DNA of 64,000 bases from Gemmataceae bacterium (lineage in GTDB: Bacteria > Planctomycetota > Planctomycetia > Gemmatales > Gemmataceae): NCBI GenBank assembly GCA_009692005.1, contig SHZZ01000010.1, positions 1 through 64,000 of the forward strand, read 5' to 3'. The position numbers were made by a program, and so were the translations under genes. The notes under the pieces are model-generated. The model had not been told where the DNA came from, did not search any database, and saw nothing but the letters and a program-made list of their open reading frames with translations. The first letter of the stretch is position 1, and every line of letters starts with the position of its first letter. Positions 30,001-45,000 of the stretch are shown here, one piece after another.

Positions 30001-33000
30001 GCCGGCCTGTGGCAGCAGGATGGTCCCCACCGTCGAAAATATTTCCCAGGGTTTGCAATACATGCACATGGACGGCAGAGCCGTTTTTCGCTGGGCTGTC
30101 GCCATCCTCTGCGACACCATCCAGGATGTCTTGCGGCATAGCGGCGTCAATTCCTCCCAGGTCGACCTGTACATTCCCCATCAGGCCAACATTCGCATTA
30201 TCAACGCCGCCATTGATGTCTTGCGCATTCCACGCGCCAAAGTTTTCAACAACCTGGAAAAGTATGGCAACACTTCCGGCGGGTCGATTCCCCTGGCGCT
30301 GGATGAAGCCTTCAAGGAAAACCGCCTGAAGCCAGGCAACCAGGTGATCATGAGCGGGTTTGGCGCCGGCCTGACCTGGGGCACCGCCCTCTTTCGCCTG
30401 TAATGGCAACCAGGATATTTACCCCTCATTGGGTTGTGACTTAATTTATTGCTATTCGGTCCTGGTAACATTTCAGGATATCCATCCATGTTTGAGTTCT
30501 TTGAACACACCGCCGACCTGGGGTTGCGGGCGCGGGCAGAATCGTTAAACGACCTCTTCGCGGAAGGCGCCAAGGCTCTTTTTGCCGCCATACTCATTCA
30601 ACCGGAAGAGATTCAACCGTTGGAGGAAACCCAATTTCACCTTGAGGAAGCCGACCCCGCCTGTCTGTTTCGCGACTGGCTGGCGCTTTTATTAACGCAT
30701 TTTGAAGCGGACAAAAAAGTTTTCACCAGGTTTCAGGTTTTCGTTCAATCGAGTACACTTCGCGCCACGGCCCGGGGTGAAATGTTTGACGCCGCCCGCC
30801 ATGGCCGCAATCATGAAGTCAAGGCTATCACCTACCATGGATTGCTTTTGACACAAGCCGATGGACAGTGGCTGGCGGAAGTCATCGTCGATATTTAACC
30901 GGAGCAATTCACCATGGCGAAACAGGCATTCCAGGGAAGGCTGGAACGGGTCGATTCGACCTGTTGGAAGATTCCCAAGAGTTACAAAAAAGGGATGCTC
31001 GTGGACGGCCTGGTCTTTGCCAGCCAGAAATTGATCGAGCAATCGAGGCAGGATCAGGCGCTGGAGCAAGTGGCGAATGTGGCCTGTTTGCCGGGGATTG
31101 TCGGCGCCAGCCTGGCCATGCCGGATATTCACTGGGGATACGGGTTTTGCATTGGCGGGGTTTGCGCCACCGATCCCAGAGAAGGAGGCGTCATTAGCCC
31201 GGGCGGCGTGGGCTACGACATCAATTGCGGCGTGCGTCTGGTGCGCACGGAACTTAATTTTCCCGAGGTGCAGCCGCGTTTGCGCCAATTGGTGGAGGAG
31301 CTGTTCAAGAAAATCCCGGCGGGGGTGGGGCAATCGGGCAAGTTCCATTTTCAAGCCAGGGAAATGAACCGCCTGCTGGGAGAGGGGCCTTCCTTTCTTA
31401 CTGAACGGGGCTGGGCCACGCAGGCCGACATCGACCATACCGAGGCGCAGGGCTACATGGCCGGCGCCGACCCCTCTCGCGTCAGCGACCAGGCGCAAAA
31501 ACGGGGGAAGGACCAGTGTGGCACCCTGGGGAGCGGCAACCACTTTTTGGAAATTCAGGTGGTCGACACCATTCTCGATCCGCAAGCAGCCCATGTCATG
31601 GGGCTGTTTCAAAATCAGGTCTGCCTGATGATCCACAGCGGCTCGCGCGGACTGGGCTACCAGGTTTGCGAAGACGCGCTCGGGTCACTAAGAAAGGCGC
31701 CGGAAAAATACGGCATCGAACTTCCTGACAGACAACTCGCTTGCGCCCCCGCCGACAGCCCGGAGGGGCGGGCCTACCTGGCTGCCATGCAATCGGCGGC
31801 GCACTTTGCCTGGTGTAATCGGCAACTGTTGATGCACCAGGCGCGAGAGGTTTTTGCCTCCATCCTGGGGCAAACCTGGGAAAGTTTGGGCATGCGCTTG
31901 ATCTACGATGTCTGCCACAACATCGCCAAGCTGGAAGAGCACCAGGTGGAAGGAAAAAGGAAAAAGGTCTGGGTCCATCGCAAAGGGGCCACCCGGGCCT
32001 TTCCTCCAGGCCATCCGGAGATTCCACAGGTGTATCAGGAAATTGGCCAGCCGGTGATCATTCCAGGCGACATGGGCCGCGCCAGTTGGATTCTGGTAGG
32101 CCAGCAGGGAAGCATGGAGCGTTCATTCGGCACGACCTGCCATGGCGCCGGCAGGTTGCTGAGTAGAACCGCGGCAGTGGAAAAAGCCAAGGGGAGGCGG
32201 ATCGACCGCGAGTTGGAGAGCTTGGGGATCGTGGCCCGAGCCCAGAGTTGGAAGGGCTTGGCAGAAGAACAGCCTGATGCTTACAAGGATGTGGATGAAG
32301 TGGTGGGCGTGGTGGAAGAGGCGAAATTATCCAAGCGGGTGGCTCGTCTGCGCCCCATCGGGGTCATCAAGGGGTAAAGTAAATTGGCGTCAGATCACTT
32401 TAAAAGCCGCCGGTTCAGGCCGTTTCATTCCGAGTGGCACATAAAAAACGGGGCCGAGCGATGAATCGCCCAGCCCTGTTCGATAGCCCTTTGCGCTTAC
32501 TTGTGCAAATCGTGACAATTTTTGCAAATCGTCGCGGTCTTCACTTTGGCCAGCGCACCTTTTTCGTCAGCGGCCAAGGCCTTGCTGGCGGCAACCAAAG
32601 CCCCGGTCTTTTTCTTCCAAGATTCCTCATCGCCCTTCGGGCACTTGTTGGCGGCAAGAGCTTCGCACAGTTCGGCAAAAGCCTTCTTGTCCGCTTCGGT
32701 GGCGCCCTTGGCGGTCGCCTTTTCGCAAGCCTTCTTCAGGCCGGCGCCCTTCATGATGTCCTTGATAGACTTGCTGTCAGCCGCGCCATTGATGCTGAAC
32801 CCGACCAGGCCCAGAAACATGGCAGCCAACCCGAACAACTTCAGATTACGCATTACCCGATTCCCCTTAAAAAACACCCCCACACCGAGCCAACGGAACC
32901 CCACGCGAAAACAACACCGTTTCCAGGAAATCATGGAAGCGACCGTGCCGGCAGGCCCCCCGAGACCCTCCCAAGGGGATATCGTTTGATACTGGTAAAG

Positions 33001-36000
33001 GAGGGGGATGTCAACTTTATTTCAATTCCTTTATTAAAAGGAAACAGCCGCCTGGCGCTGCCTGGTCAACAATTCAGCCCAGCGCTTTACCCCCCAAGGG
33101 AAATTCTGGCACAGGAAGGGGACTTTTCCCGACCCTTCGGTTATCAAAGGCAATAGGGAATCAGGGGCAAGGCGCCATCATGGACCTGTCAGCGCGGATA
33201 AAAGAGTTAGCCATTGCGCAAGGCTTTGACCTGGCTGGCATTGCGCCAGCGGTTGAAGCCGACGGCTTTCCCCGTTTTCTGGCCTGGCTGGATCAGGGTA
33301 TGCATGGGGAAATGGCCTACCTGGCCCGGCTCGACATGGCCCATTCCCATCCCGCCTCCATTTTTCCAGAAGTGAAGTCGGTGCTGGTGACGGCTATCAA
33401 TTACAAACCATCTCAAGAGGAAAAACCAGCGGCCAACTTCGGTCGTGTGGCCCGCTACGCGGGGGGTGCCGACTACCACGATATCCTGCACGAAAAACTC
33501 AACCGCCTGCTGGAACAAATCCGCTCATTGCAACCGGGCATTGAAGGCCGAGGAGTGGTGGATACCGCCCCCTTGCTGGAACGGGATTTCGCCCGCAGGG
33601 CGGGGCTCGGCTGGTTTGGCAAAAACACGATGCTGATCAATCCCAGGCAAGGCAGCTACCTCCTGCTGGGCGCCTTGCTGCTCAATATTGAATTGACCCC
33701 GGACCCGCCATTTGAAACCCGCCATTGCGGTTCCTGCACGGCTTGCCTGAGCGCCTGCCCGACAGAGGCTTTTCCCCAGCCCGGGGTTCTCGATGCCCGC
33801 AAATGCATCAGCTACCTGACCATTGAATTAAAGGGCGCCATTGCGGAAGAGTTTCGCCCCGGCATGGGAGACTGGGTGTTTGGCTGCGACATTTGCCAGG
33901 AAGTCTGCCCGTGGAATCGCAAACCGTCCCCCGGGGAGAACTGGCGGGAATTCCGCGACCCGGCCATGGAGCGGCTGAATCTGGTTGAACTATTGCGGCT
34001 GAGTGAGGAGGAATTCCGCCATAGATTTCGCGACACGCCAATGTGGCGGCCGAGGCAACGCGGAATTTTGCGCAACGCCTGCATTGCCCTGGGGAATACC
34101 GGCAACCCGGAGGCCCTGCCCGACCTGGAACAAGCCTGTTTGAACAAGGAGCCCCTAGTGCGCGAAGCGGCCCAGTGGGCCATCGACCGGATCAATGAAC
34201 GCTTCAGTATATTCTAAATCCTGTGGTCCAAGTTATTCCAAGTCCAGGTTAAACTGGTTGTCGCCTTTCTTGATGGTCACGCGCAGGGGCGTGGTTTCCG
34301 CCTTGGCGTATTTTACCGGCAAGGCATTGGGCCCGGTTTTGCCATCTTCTAAGAAACGCGGGCTGCGCTTGATCACCACCACGGCATATTCTCCTTCGGG
34401 CGTTCCATCGAAAGCGGTGTAGGTGGAAAACTTGACCGCGCCCTGGGAGTTGGTCAAGCCATCGGAGACACGCGAAGGACGAGCCCCTTGCGGACGGGGC
34501 AATGTGTAAAAGGAAACCTCCGCCTCGGACAGCGGCTGCCCCTTGATTGTCACCTGCGCCGCCGCGGTAAACACCTGCTTGCGGTTCTTCATCCCCTCGT
34601 AACCCTGCTCGTCTGATTCCGGGATGCGCAGGGTGTCATCGACGATGCCATCGAGCATGATGTTGGCCATGATTGGCCCGGTTTTTTTCATGGTGATCCA
34701 GCCGATATGGTCGAATTCCCCATAGATTGGCCCGCGCAATTTACTCCCGCCACCCGTGGTGGCCAGCATGTAGTATTTCATCCCCTGGCGCAGGAATTTC
34801 TGGTAGCGGTGGACATGCCCGGCGAAGACGGTGTAATTCTTCCCCTTGACCACGCTTTCGAAATCGAGCCAGCCGCTCTTTTGCGGGTCGGTTTCAATCC
34901 ACAAGGGCTTGTGCAAAAAGACGAAGATCCAGCGAGCCGAGGAATTCTCAGCCACCGCGTTTCGCATGTATTCAATCTGGCCCTTGCTGATGCGCGGGTC
35001 CTCTTCCTTCTTATGTTTCGGCGGATCTTCGGAACTCATGCAGAGGAACAAAACATTGCGGTAGAGGAAGTGGTAGTAGGGAGCCCGGAACTTTTCCCGG
35101 TAAAGCTGCTCCTGGTAGGCGTTGGTGATGTCGTGATTGCCCGGCACATAGAAGAAGGGCATTTGCAGCTTGCCCACATACGATTGGAATTCTTTCCACT
35201 CCGGCTCGATCTTCTCGGGTTTTTCCGAATACCCCTCGATGAGATCACCCACCGACATTACAAACTCAGGCTGCAAAAGGTTCAATTGCTGGATGGCCTG
35301 GGAAAAAATTTTCGGCCTGTGCCCGCCGGTGCGGTCGCTGACAATGGCAAAGCGGAAGTCGTCGGGGTCATTGTTCATTTTCAGGTGGGTCCAGGGGTTT
35401 TTAGCGCCTGTCACCACCTGCAAGCCTTTTTCCACCTGCGGCAGCGCCGACAAGCCCAACACCGCGCCCATTACGCCGAACACCATCGCCAGAATCAAGC
35501 CTTTTTTCATTTTCTTGCTCCACTGCGGAAGGTCCATCACTCCCGAATTTTCCGGATTCGGCCCGGGTGCGCAAGGGAAAAAATCATTATTTTCCTCACC
35601 TGGCTGCCGAAGCCTGCCGTGAGTGCGGACGCCATGGCTGCCTTTCTTTCCTTTACCCAACAGCGTTATCGCTTCCTGGAATATTCCTTTGCTTGATTTT
35701 TTCTTCGCTGGGATCGCCGCACAGAGAGCGCGGCTTCTTTCTTTGCCAGGCTGGAGCCTGGCGTTCCCGGGGAAGAGGAAAAAGACCGGTCCCGTATTTT
35801 TCCTCCCTCTCCACGCTGCGTAGCAGTGAGGGAGAGGGATTGAGGGTGAGGGGACCAAAAAAAGAAACCCGTCGCTCACGCATCCGGGCTCGGACGATGA
35901 TGCAAGTTTGAACGCATTTGCGGCGTCGGTGCTTGGTTTGTTCTTCGCTGGGATCGCCGCACAGAGAGCGCGGCTTCTTAGATTGCCAGGTTGGAGCCTG

Positions 36001-39000
36001 GCGTTCCCGGGAAAGAGGAAAAAGACAGGTCCGCCGGAACTGTCCAAGGTCAGAATGAAAAACGACGCGTGATTTCCAAAAGCGCTGGACACTCACGCCC
36101 CTTGCGGTCATACTTTTTCTCACAAGCCATTTTCCTGCCGGAAGCATTCCCATGAAAAAAACCTTACTAATCCTTCTGCCCTTCCTGGGCGTGACCTTGG
36201 CTTTGGCAGGCGAGGATAAAACCCAAAGCGCGGCGGCGGTGGTGAACCGCGTGACCAAGGGAGGTCGGGGCAACGAGGAGGCGCAAGCGGCGTGGAAAAT
36301 CCTGGCCAAGCTGCCGCCGGAAGCTCTGCCGGAACTTCTTGCTTCTTTTCAAAATGACAATCCGCTAGGGCAAAACTGGCTGCGTACGGCGGTCAACACC
36401 GTGGTGGAAAACGCCCGCAAGTCGGGCCAATCTCTGCCGCAAGCAGCCTTGCAAAAATTCCTGGATAACAAGGCCAACCTTCCCGAAGCGCGCGCTTTGG
36501 CCTTCGAAATCCTCCTGCAAATCGATGCCAAAACCAAAGAACGGGTTCCCTCGTTCCTGAACGACCCGGGCGCGGAACTCCGTCGGCTGGGAGTCGCCTA
36601 TTGGCAAGAAAAGAGTTTGGAAGCCAAAAAAGCAAACAAGAAGGAAGAAGCCGTGGCGGGGTTGAAGAAATGTTTTCAAGCCGCCTCCGACCAAGACCAG
36701 GTGGACGCTCTGGCCAAGGAGTTGAAATCCCTGGGGGAGAATGTCGACCTGCCGGGCCACTATGGGTTTATTCAATCGTGGCACCTGACGGGGGCCTTCG
36801 ACAGCACGGGTGGGAAGGGCTACGGAACTGTTTATCCTCCCGAAGGAAAAGTCGACCTCGCCGCCACTTACAAGGGAAAAGGCGGGGAGCAATTCGGCTG
36901 GAAAGAGTTTCCCACCACGCATGACCACGGCCAGATGGATTTGAACAAACTGATAGGCAAGAAAAAGGACTGCTTGGCCTACGCCTACGCGAAAATTATC
37001 ACAGCCCAAGCCGGACAAGTCTACCTCCGCGCCGGCTGCATCACGGCCCTGAAAATTTGGGTCAATGGCGCGCCGGCTTATGCCCGCGAGGAATACCACC
37101 ATGGCATGTCGATAGACCAGCACATCACGCCAATCACCCTTCGTAAAGGCGCGAACACCATACTTTTGAAGGTTTGCCAAAACAACCAAACCGATAGCTG
37201 GGCGCAGAAATGGGAATTCATGGTACGGCTGACCGATTCGGCCGGATCGCGGATTGCCTTCACGCCGGCGGAAAAAACAGGGGGAGAGTGATCGATGAGA
37301 GTTTTTTCAATTAAGGCGCTGGCCTGTCTGGTTTTTTTGTGGATGAGTGAAGCGGTTTTCGCAGGCGATTGGCCGCAATTCCGCGGCCCCGGCGGGTCGG
37401 CTGTGGCAAATGAATCCAGCTTGCCCGTGCGCTGGTCGGCTCAGGAAGGGCTGGCGTGGAAAATCCCCTTGCAGGGACGCGGACTTTCCTGCCCCGTCAT
37501 CGCAGGCGGCAGGCTCTTCCTCACCTCTTGCTCCGGCTACAGACAGAACAAACTGCACATCCTCGCCTTCGACCCCTTGACGGGGAAACAGCTTTGGGAA
37601 AGGCAACTGGCTTCCACGGGCAACCCGACTTGCCACCCGAAAACCTGCATGGCGGCGCCCACCCCCGCCACCGACGGCCAGCGTGTCTTTACCCTGTTCG
37701 CGACCGGCGACCTGGCTGCCTTTGACCGCGATGGCAACCTCCTCTGGTACCGCTCTTTGGAAATCGATTACCCCGATATCACCAACATGGTCGGCCTGGC
37801 CGCCTCCCCGGTGTTGTGGAAGGATGTCCTGGTTGTCCCCATGGACAACGCTGGCGATTCCCTGGTGGTGGCGGTCGATGCCCGGACGGGAAAGAACCTG
37901 TGGAAAATCTCCCGGCCCAGGATCATCAACTGGTCCACGCCCGCCATCGTGGCCCAAGGCGCCCACTCCGCCTCGGTCATTCTGCAAACGGAAAATTCTG
38001 TCCTGGCAGTGGATGCCCAAACCGGCAGTGAAAAATGGAAATTGGAAACCCCCGGCCCCTCCACCGTTCCCACCCCCACCAGCGGCGAAGGATTGCTGCT
38101 GGCTCCAGGGAAGGAAACTCTGGTGCTGGACGCCACGGGAAAAAGCGTGCCGACGCCAAAATGGAAATCCCCAAAGCTGGCCGGCGGTTACTCTTCCCCC
38201 CTCATTCACCAGGGGAAAATTTACGGCCTGTCGAGCATCGGCTTGAATGTTTTTGATTCTCAAGACGGCAAGGAAATCGCCCTGATCCGCATGAAAGGAC
38301 CGTTCTCCGGGTCGCCAGTTATTGGCGCCAATCACCTGTATCTTGTCAACGAGGAGGGGACTGCCTTCGTGGTCCGCTTGGGGGAAAAGCCGGAACTCGC
38401 TTACACGAATGAGTTGAAGGACACAATTCTTTGCACGCCGGCGCTGTCCAACGGCAGGATCTACTTCCGCTCGGACGCCTTCCTTTACTGCGTGGGCCCG
38501 GTGATGAAGTAATAGGGCGCAAAAGGCTTCTGGTTAACCACTTTTTGTGATAATATCAGGCAGCCCTTTCTTCAAGCAGGGTGTTTATCATGAAGCCGAA
38601 GAAAGTCCGAGGAAGCGTCTTTCTTTTGATCGGCGCGCTTTTCCTGTTGACCATTCATGCCGCCCTCGCTGACGACAAGGACAAAATCCAGGCTGAATTG
38701 AAACCCCGAGCCAAAGGGTTTTCCATCGGCGCCGACACCACTTTTTTCCTCGGACCACTGACTAAAGATGGCTTTCTCGATTATGTCCATGCTTTGAATG
38801 AACGGCTCAGCCGGGACATCAAGCCGGAGGAAAACGCCAACATCCTATTGTGGAAAATCATGGGGCCGAAGCCGGAGGGCGGCCGTGGCATGTCAGGGGA
38901 ATATTTCCAATGGCTGGGCATGAAAGCGCCAGCCGAAGAGGGCGACTACTACATGCGGGCCTGGCACTTTGCTCGCGATATCCTCAAGATCCCTCAAGGC

Positions 39001-42000
39001 CCGCTGATGGAAGAGTTCTTCACCCAGATGACAGACTCCTCTGCCCGGCCCTGGAAGGAACCGCAGTTCGTCAACATCGCCCTCTGCCTGAAACAGAATG
39101 AAAAGCAGATGGTGGCCTTGGCCGAGGCCGTCAAGCGGAAAAAGTTTTACAACCCGCTGGTGCCTTGGAAAGAACAAAATGGCCAACCAGGCCTGTTGAT
39201 TAGCGGCTTGCTTCCCAATGTGCAATTCATCCGGGAATTCGCCAACGCACTTTCATCCAGAGCCATGTGGCATGCTGGCGAAGGGCGCGTGGATGAAGCC
39301 TGGCAGGATGTCCTCACCTGCCTGCGCCTCGGCCGGCTGGCGGGGCAGGGAGGGTGCCTGATCGAAGGGTTGGTGGGGACCGCCATAGAGTCTATTGGCC
39401 AGCGTGCGGCAGTGGCCGTGCTGTTTGAAACCCGGCCGGGGTTGGGGGAAATCCGCACTTGGCAGCGCGATCTGGGCAACCTGCCCCCTCGAGCCGACTT
39501 GTCCGACAAGGGCAACCTTACGGAAAGGGCCATGTTCCTCGATTGTTTGCAACACATAATTCATTTCGGTCCAAAGGAGGTCAAGCAAGTCCTGGATATC
39601 AATTTTGGCGGAGGCATACAGGCCCAGGAACTCCCCGATAAATTTGAACCCCAGGACTGGGATCCCGCCTTCCGCCTGGGAAACAGGTGGTTCAACAGGA
39701 TCGTCAGCCAGATGCGTCAGGAGAAATACCCTGATCGTTTGAAACAATGGGAAGCGCTTGATCAAGAATTGAAGGAAATGAAAAAAGAGGCAAAGGCGTT
39801 ATTTGCCAAGGGAAATCAATCGAAATTGAACATGGCGGAAAAGATCGGGCGGCTGACGGTGGTGGCGCTCCTGCCGGCGTACGGGAAAGTTCATGGCGCC
39901 TGGGCCAGGGCCGAGCAAAATCACGCCAACCTCGATCTGGCGCTGGCGCTAAAGATTTATCATTTGGAAAAAGGCGCCTATCCTGAAAACCTTGCCAGCC
40001 TGGCGCCAGCCTTTATTGCCAAAGTTCCCGAGGACCTTTTCATTTGCAAGCCCTTGCATTATTTGCCTCGGCCCGGGGGTTTTCTCCTTTATAGTGTTGG
40101 CGCCAATGGCAAAGACGATGGCGGCCTGACCTTCGGCGACACCCCGCCGGGCGATGACCTTGCCATCCGGTCGCCATTGCCAAAGCAATAGCGCCGACGA
40201 GCGAAGAAGTCAGTCAATTATAATCCGGTCAAGGTCTCCATTTCCGGCGCTTCGAGATATGAATTGGGTTACATCATCAGCAGCGGGTGTTTGCGGTTCT
40301 TCAAGGGCATTTCCACAGGCGCGCCAACGCGGAACGATTCATACACCCCCATGATCATCTCCAGGGCCCCGCGGCCATCGTAGCCGCTGCCCAACGGCTG
40401 GCGATCCTTGGCAATGGCTTCGAGCAGATCCTTGACGATCCAACCATTGCCCTGGCCCAAGCCGCCCTCCTTCAAAGTCTCGGGCTTGCCGACGCCTTGG
40501 CTGGTGATTTCCTGCCAGTTGATTTTACCCCGGGTGGGGGACCAAGAAGGGTTATCGCAATACCAGGCGGAGGCCAGTCCGCCGGTGGCCACATGTATGG
40601 CGCCCTTGGTGCCATACAGATGCAAGGCAAAGCGCTGTCCAGCGCCGGCCTTGGCCTTGTGCGTGCCAAAAGTGCCGAGCAAGCCGTTATCAAAATTGTA
40701 AGCGGCCCAAAGGTGGTCGCCGAGGATGGGCCCCATGCCTTCGCCGCCTTCTTTGATGTCGGCGCGAGTGGCCGGCTGGCCATTGACGAGAATTTTTGAG
40801 AAGCACAGCTTCGGGTGCCCGGCGAAATAACGCATCAAGTCGAAGATATGCGTGCCAAGGACCATGAGGTCCTGGCCGCCGCCCCGGGTGTCTTCCTTTC
40901 CCCGCCCATGCATTTCAATCAAGTCGCCGAGTTGGCCCTCGGCTATCATTTTCTTCACCTGTGCCATGCGCGGGCTGTAGCGAGTCTGGTGGGCGATGGC
41001 GAGTTTGACATGATGCCGTTCGCAGACGGCGATCATCTCGTCGGCCTCGGCCAGGTTGCGGGCCATTGGTTTTTCCAGGAAGACACTGGCGCCGTTCTCC
41101 GCGCAGGCCACCACCATGTCCTTGTGAAGGTCGAGAAACCTGTCCCCGACGCTGACGATCTGCGGCTTCTCTTTTTCCAGCATTTGGCGGTAATCGGCGT
41201 AACCGGTTTTGGCCCCCAGGCGGGAGACGGCGGTTTTCAACCCGGCTTCATTCTCATCAGCGACCGCGACGATTTCCACTTCATCGAAGCCTTTCCACAC
41301 CACATCCAGGCCATGGCCGTAGCCCCCTTTGCCCGTCCGCCCGATCACTGCCACGCGAATTTTCTTGGCCATGATTGAATTCTCCTCAGAGGTAAAAAAG
41401 CCTCGCGCCCCATGGCAATGGTAACCATTGGGGATGGCCGGTTCCAAAGAAAAAGCGCAGGTCAAAAATTCAGTCCGCCTGAAAAGGCTGACCTACTTCC
41501 ACCGTTCCGGGTGCGGGGGAAGACTACTTGTCCTTCTTCGCCGGTTTGATGGTGTGTTGGGGAATGAAGAAGGCAGCTCGGACAGGGGCCGGCATGGCGC
41601 TATTGGCCCCCTTGACCGATCTCCAGATCACTTCGTTAAACAGCAGGTCATCGGCGGCGTCTTCCACCTCCAGGTTGAAGGCCAGCGATTGCTGGGCCCC
41701 CCAGGCCTGCGCCGTGTTCAACGCTTCAAGGCTGACACGCGGTGGCTCATGTGCAAAAGGACGCGCATCCGCTTTCGCCTGAAAGGAGTTGAACATCGGC
41801 ATGGCGCCCGCGTCGAACTGGCTCATCGGCTTCAAACCAAGAATCAGTTCCATCGTCCGCAGCATGCTGGAAGTCGAATACATGGTGGAATCGACAAACT
41901 TCTTTTTCGTATAAGGGCTGATGACCAGGGCCACGGTGCGATGAGCATCGACATGGTCGGGCCCGTTCTGTGCATCGTCCTCGATGACGAAAATGGCTGT

Positions 42001-45000
42001 CTCCTTCCAGAACTTGCTTTTGGAAATTCCTTCGATCAGAAGGCCGAGGGCGTAGTCATTCTCGGCGACCATGGCCGTGGGAGTGGGCTTTCCCGGGCGG
42101 GTGCCGGCTGTGTGGTCGTTGGGCAGGCGCAGGATGCTTAGGCTGGGCATGCCGCCTTCTTTTTCAAACCGAGCCAGTTCATCGAGAAATCGCCGTGCCC
42201 GTTTGACATCCGGATAATCGAGGTCGTAACCATGGAAATGCGGGTCGAAATGCCCTTCAAGAGCCTTGACTCTGGCCTTGGCAGGTTCGCCCGGCTTGCT
42301 GGGGTTGTCCACCCATTCGCCATAGCTGCGGTAACTGACGCCTGCCTCAGCGCAGCGGTCCCAGATGTAGCCCCCCGCCGGGCGGGCGATGACATCGTAA
42401 GCGCCTTCCGACGGGTAAGCGGAAAGTTTCTTCAAAGGCGAGCCGCGGTAAGTGAGCGGCCAAACGCGTTCAACAAAATCGGTGGAATACGCCGCCATGC
42501 TCCATTGGTGGCCGTCGGCGCTGACTTCCCCTTCGACATAAAAGTTATCCAGCAGGACAAATTCTTTTGCCAGTTTGTGATGGTTCGGAGTGACTTTCTC
42601 CGGGAAGAGGCAAAGCGACTGGTCGCCATTCCCTTCCTTCATGTCGCCAAAAACCTGGTCGTAAGTGCGGTTCTCTTTAATGATGTAAATGCAATACTTG
42701 ATGGGGCTGGGGTCGCCAATTTTCCCGGGAATAGGGTTGCCCTTTCCCGGCAGCAGCCGGGGATGCGTGTCGGCGCGCAACGGGCTGCAGGTGTAGGCTT
42801 CACGAGTTAGTTCAGCAAGTTTATCTGGGGTTGGCATGTCCAGGACGCTTAAACTCCCCTGCATCAACCCCGCAATGTACTGGCGAATGGGCAAGTCTTT
42901 TCTGGCCAGCGGGTTTGGCCCCTGGGGATTCGCCCGCGAGCCCAGCCCTTTGCCATTGGCCACATAGATTTTCCCGTCGGCCTTGTTGAAACGCACGCTG
43001 GTGGGGTACCAGCCAACGGGGATGAACCCGAGAGGGACAGGTTTTTTCGGGTCGGCCACCTGAAAAAGAGCCAGGTTGTTGGCGTCGGAGTTGGCAACTA
43101 TTAGGATCTTGCCATCGGGTGAGAGAGTTAAACTACCCGGTGTGTTGCCGTTGGGCGCGTTGGGGTAAAGGGCGCAATTCAAAGTACCCAGGCTCTTCCC
43201 TTTTTCCTTCATGCTTAAAATGCTGACCTTGGTGGAATTGGAGCAGGAAACAAACAGAGTGGCGCCATCGGGTGAAAGGGCCATCTCGGTCGGGTGACTT
43301 TCGGTCGGCCAGGTTTCTAAAACCTTCCCCGCGCCGGTATCCACCAGAGCGACAGCGGAACCACCCCACAAACTGACCAGGGCTTCCTCTTTTTCAGGAA
43401 TGGCAAGGAAGCCAAAGGGATAACTGTTGGGCGTCAGGGACACGAGCTTATTTTCCCCCGGGTTTTCCAGAGAAACGATGGCCAGCGAGTGCCCCCAGCA
43501 ACCCGCTGCCAGTAGCTTTTTCCCGGTGGAATCCAGGGCCAGGCCGGCAGTGACAAACGCCGACGCCACTGGCCCGGCTTGAATCTCTTTCCTTTCGGAC
43601 AAGTACCCCTGGTTGAACTGAAATTGGTGAACAGTGGCAAACTCCCCGCCGCTGGCAAAAAGTTGCCTGCCATCCCCGGAGAAACAAAGGCCCGTAAACG
43701 CTTGTTTCAGAGTGACCCTGCTGACGATTTCGCCCCCCGCGCGGTCCAAGGCCACGATGACGATTTCATGCGTGCCATAGCCGCAATGCAGCATTGCCAG
43801 GAATTTTCCAAGCGGATGCAGGGCGATATTGACGGGAAAATCGCCGACGGGGAGGTGTTTTCCCGCTGGCTTAAGCGACCAGCCATTGGGAAGCTGCACT
43901 TCGCCAGAAGTCTTCAACCCAGGCAGCACTCGCGGGGTTTCCCTGGTGGTTTTTTCCTCCTGTGCCTGGGTCAAAGAACCGAGGAAGAGGAAAGAAAATA
44001 GGAGAATGGTGGTCCGCAACATAGTCTATCTCCGCCAGCAAGGAAGTTCTGCGTTACCGATGGCCAAATACCCAATTATGCCATGAAGAAAGGTTATCAC
44101 TTCGCGGGCCGATTGTCATAACCGCGCCTGCTGCCGGATTGTAGAAGCCCAAGCGGTTCGCCAAGAAATGGTTTTTCTTGAGTGCCTTTGGTCTTTCGGG
44201 CTCTGAGGTGGCGACGGCCTTACATTCACTTCCCCAACACGGTTTTCGCTTCTTGAAATGCCTCTTTGGGTGATTTGTTCTTCGCTGGGATCGCCGCGCA
44301 GAGAGCGCGGCCAATTAGTCTACCGGGCTGGAACCTGGCGTTCCCGGGAAAAAACCGTGGCCGTTGGGGTTGTCGGACCTCGGATGTTCCGACGGCCCCA
44401 CCTTTCGGGCCGGTGGCATCCACGGTATTGGCCCCCGAAAGGTCAAGGCGCCAACAGATTATTTAAAGCCTTCCGGATTTGGTCCGGGTTGGGTTGGTAA
44501 TTGACCGGTCCTTCAAACCCAAGCGGAAAGATTATGTTTCCCCAAGGCTCAGGATTGCTGCCTTTTCCCTCGGCTCGGGCAATGGCCCTAAGTGCCAGGT
44601 AAATCTGAGCCGATTCGTCCCAAGAAACAGCCGAAATGTCTTTCTTTTTCAACTGTTCCAGTAATTGTTTTCCCGCGGAGGAATCCAAGATCATGGGCGC
44701 TACAGGCAGACCAAGATAATTCCCGTAAGGATTCACCGCAGATCGCTGGCGGATTTCCCGGATGCTTTTATCCAGTTCCTCGGCCAATTTCCCGGCGGCA
44801 GGGGCAACCTTTCTTGCCTCGGGTTGATATCCGCGCATTTCTTTTATCAATTGGTTCAAAGCGGCAAGGGAAGCGGTTGCGTCCACGCCAGAAATTCCCA
44901 GGGCCTCGGGGAGCAACGCCCTGGTCCATGGCGAAAGAAAGGAACTGCCGGGCTTCCTTCCCTGCAGATATTTCGTGCTGTTTCTCCAAGAGGGGGATTG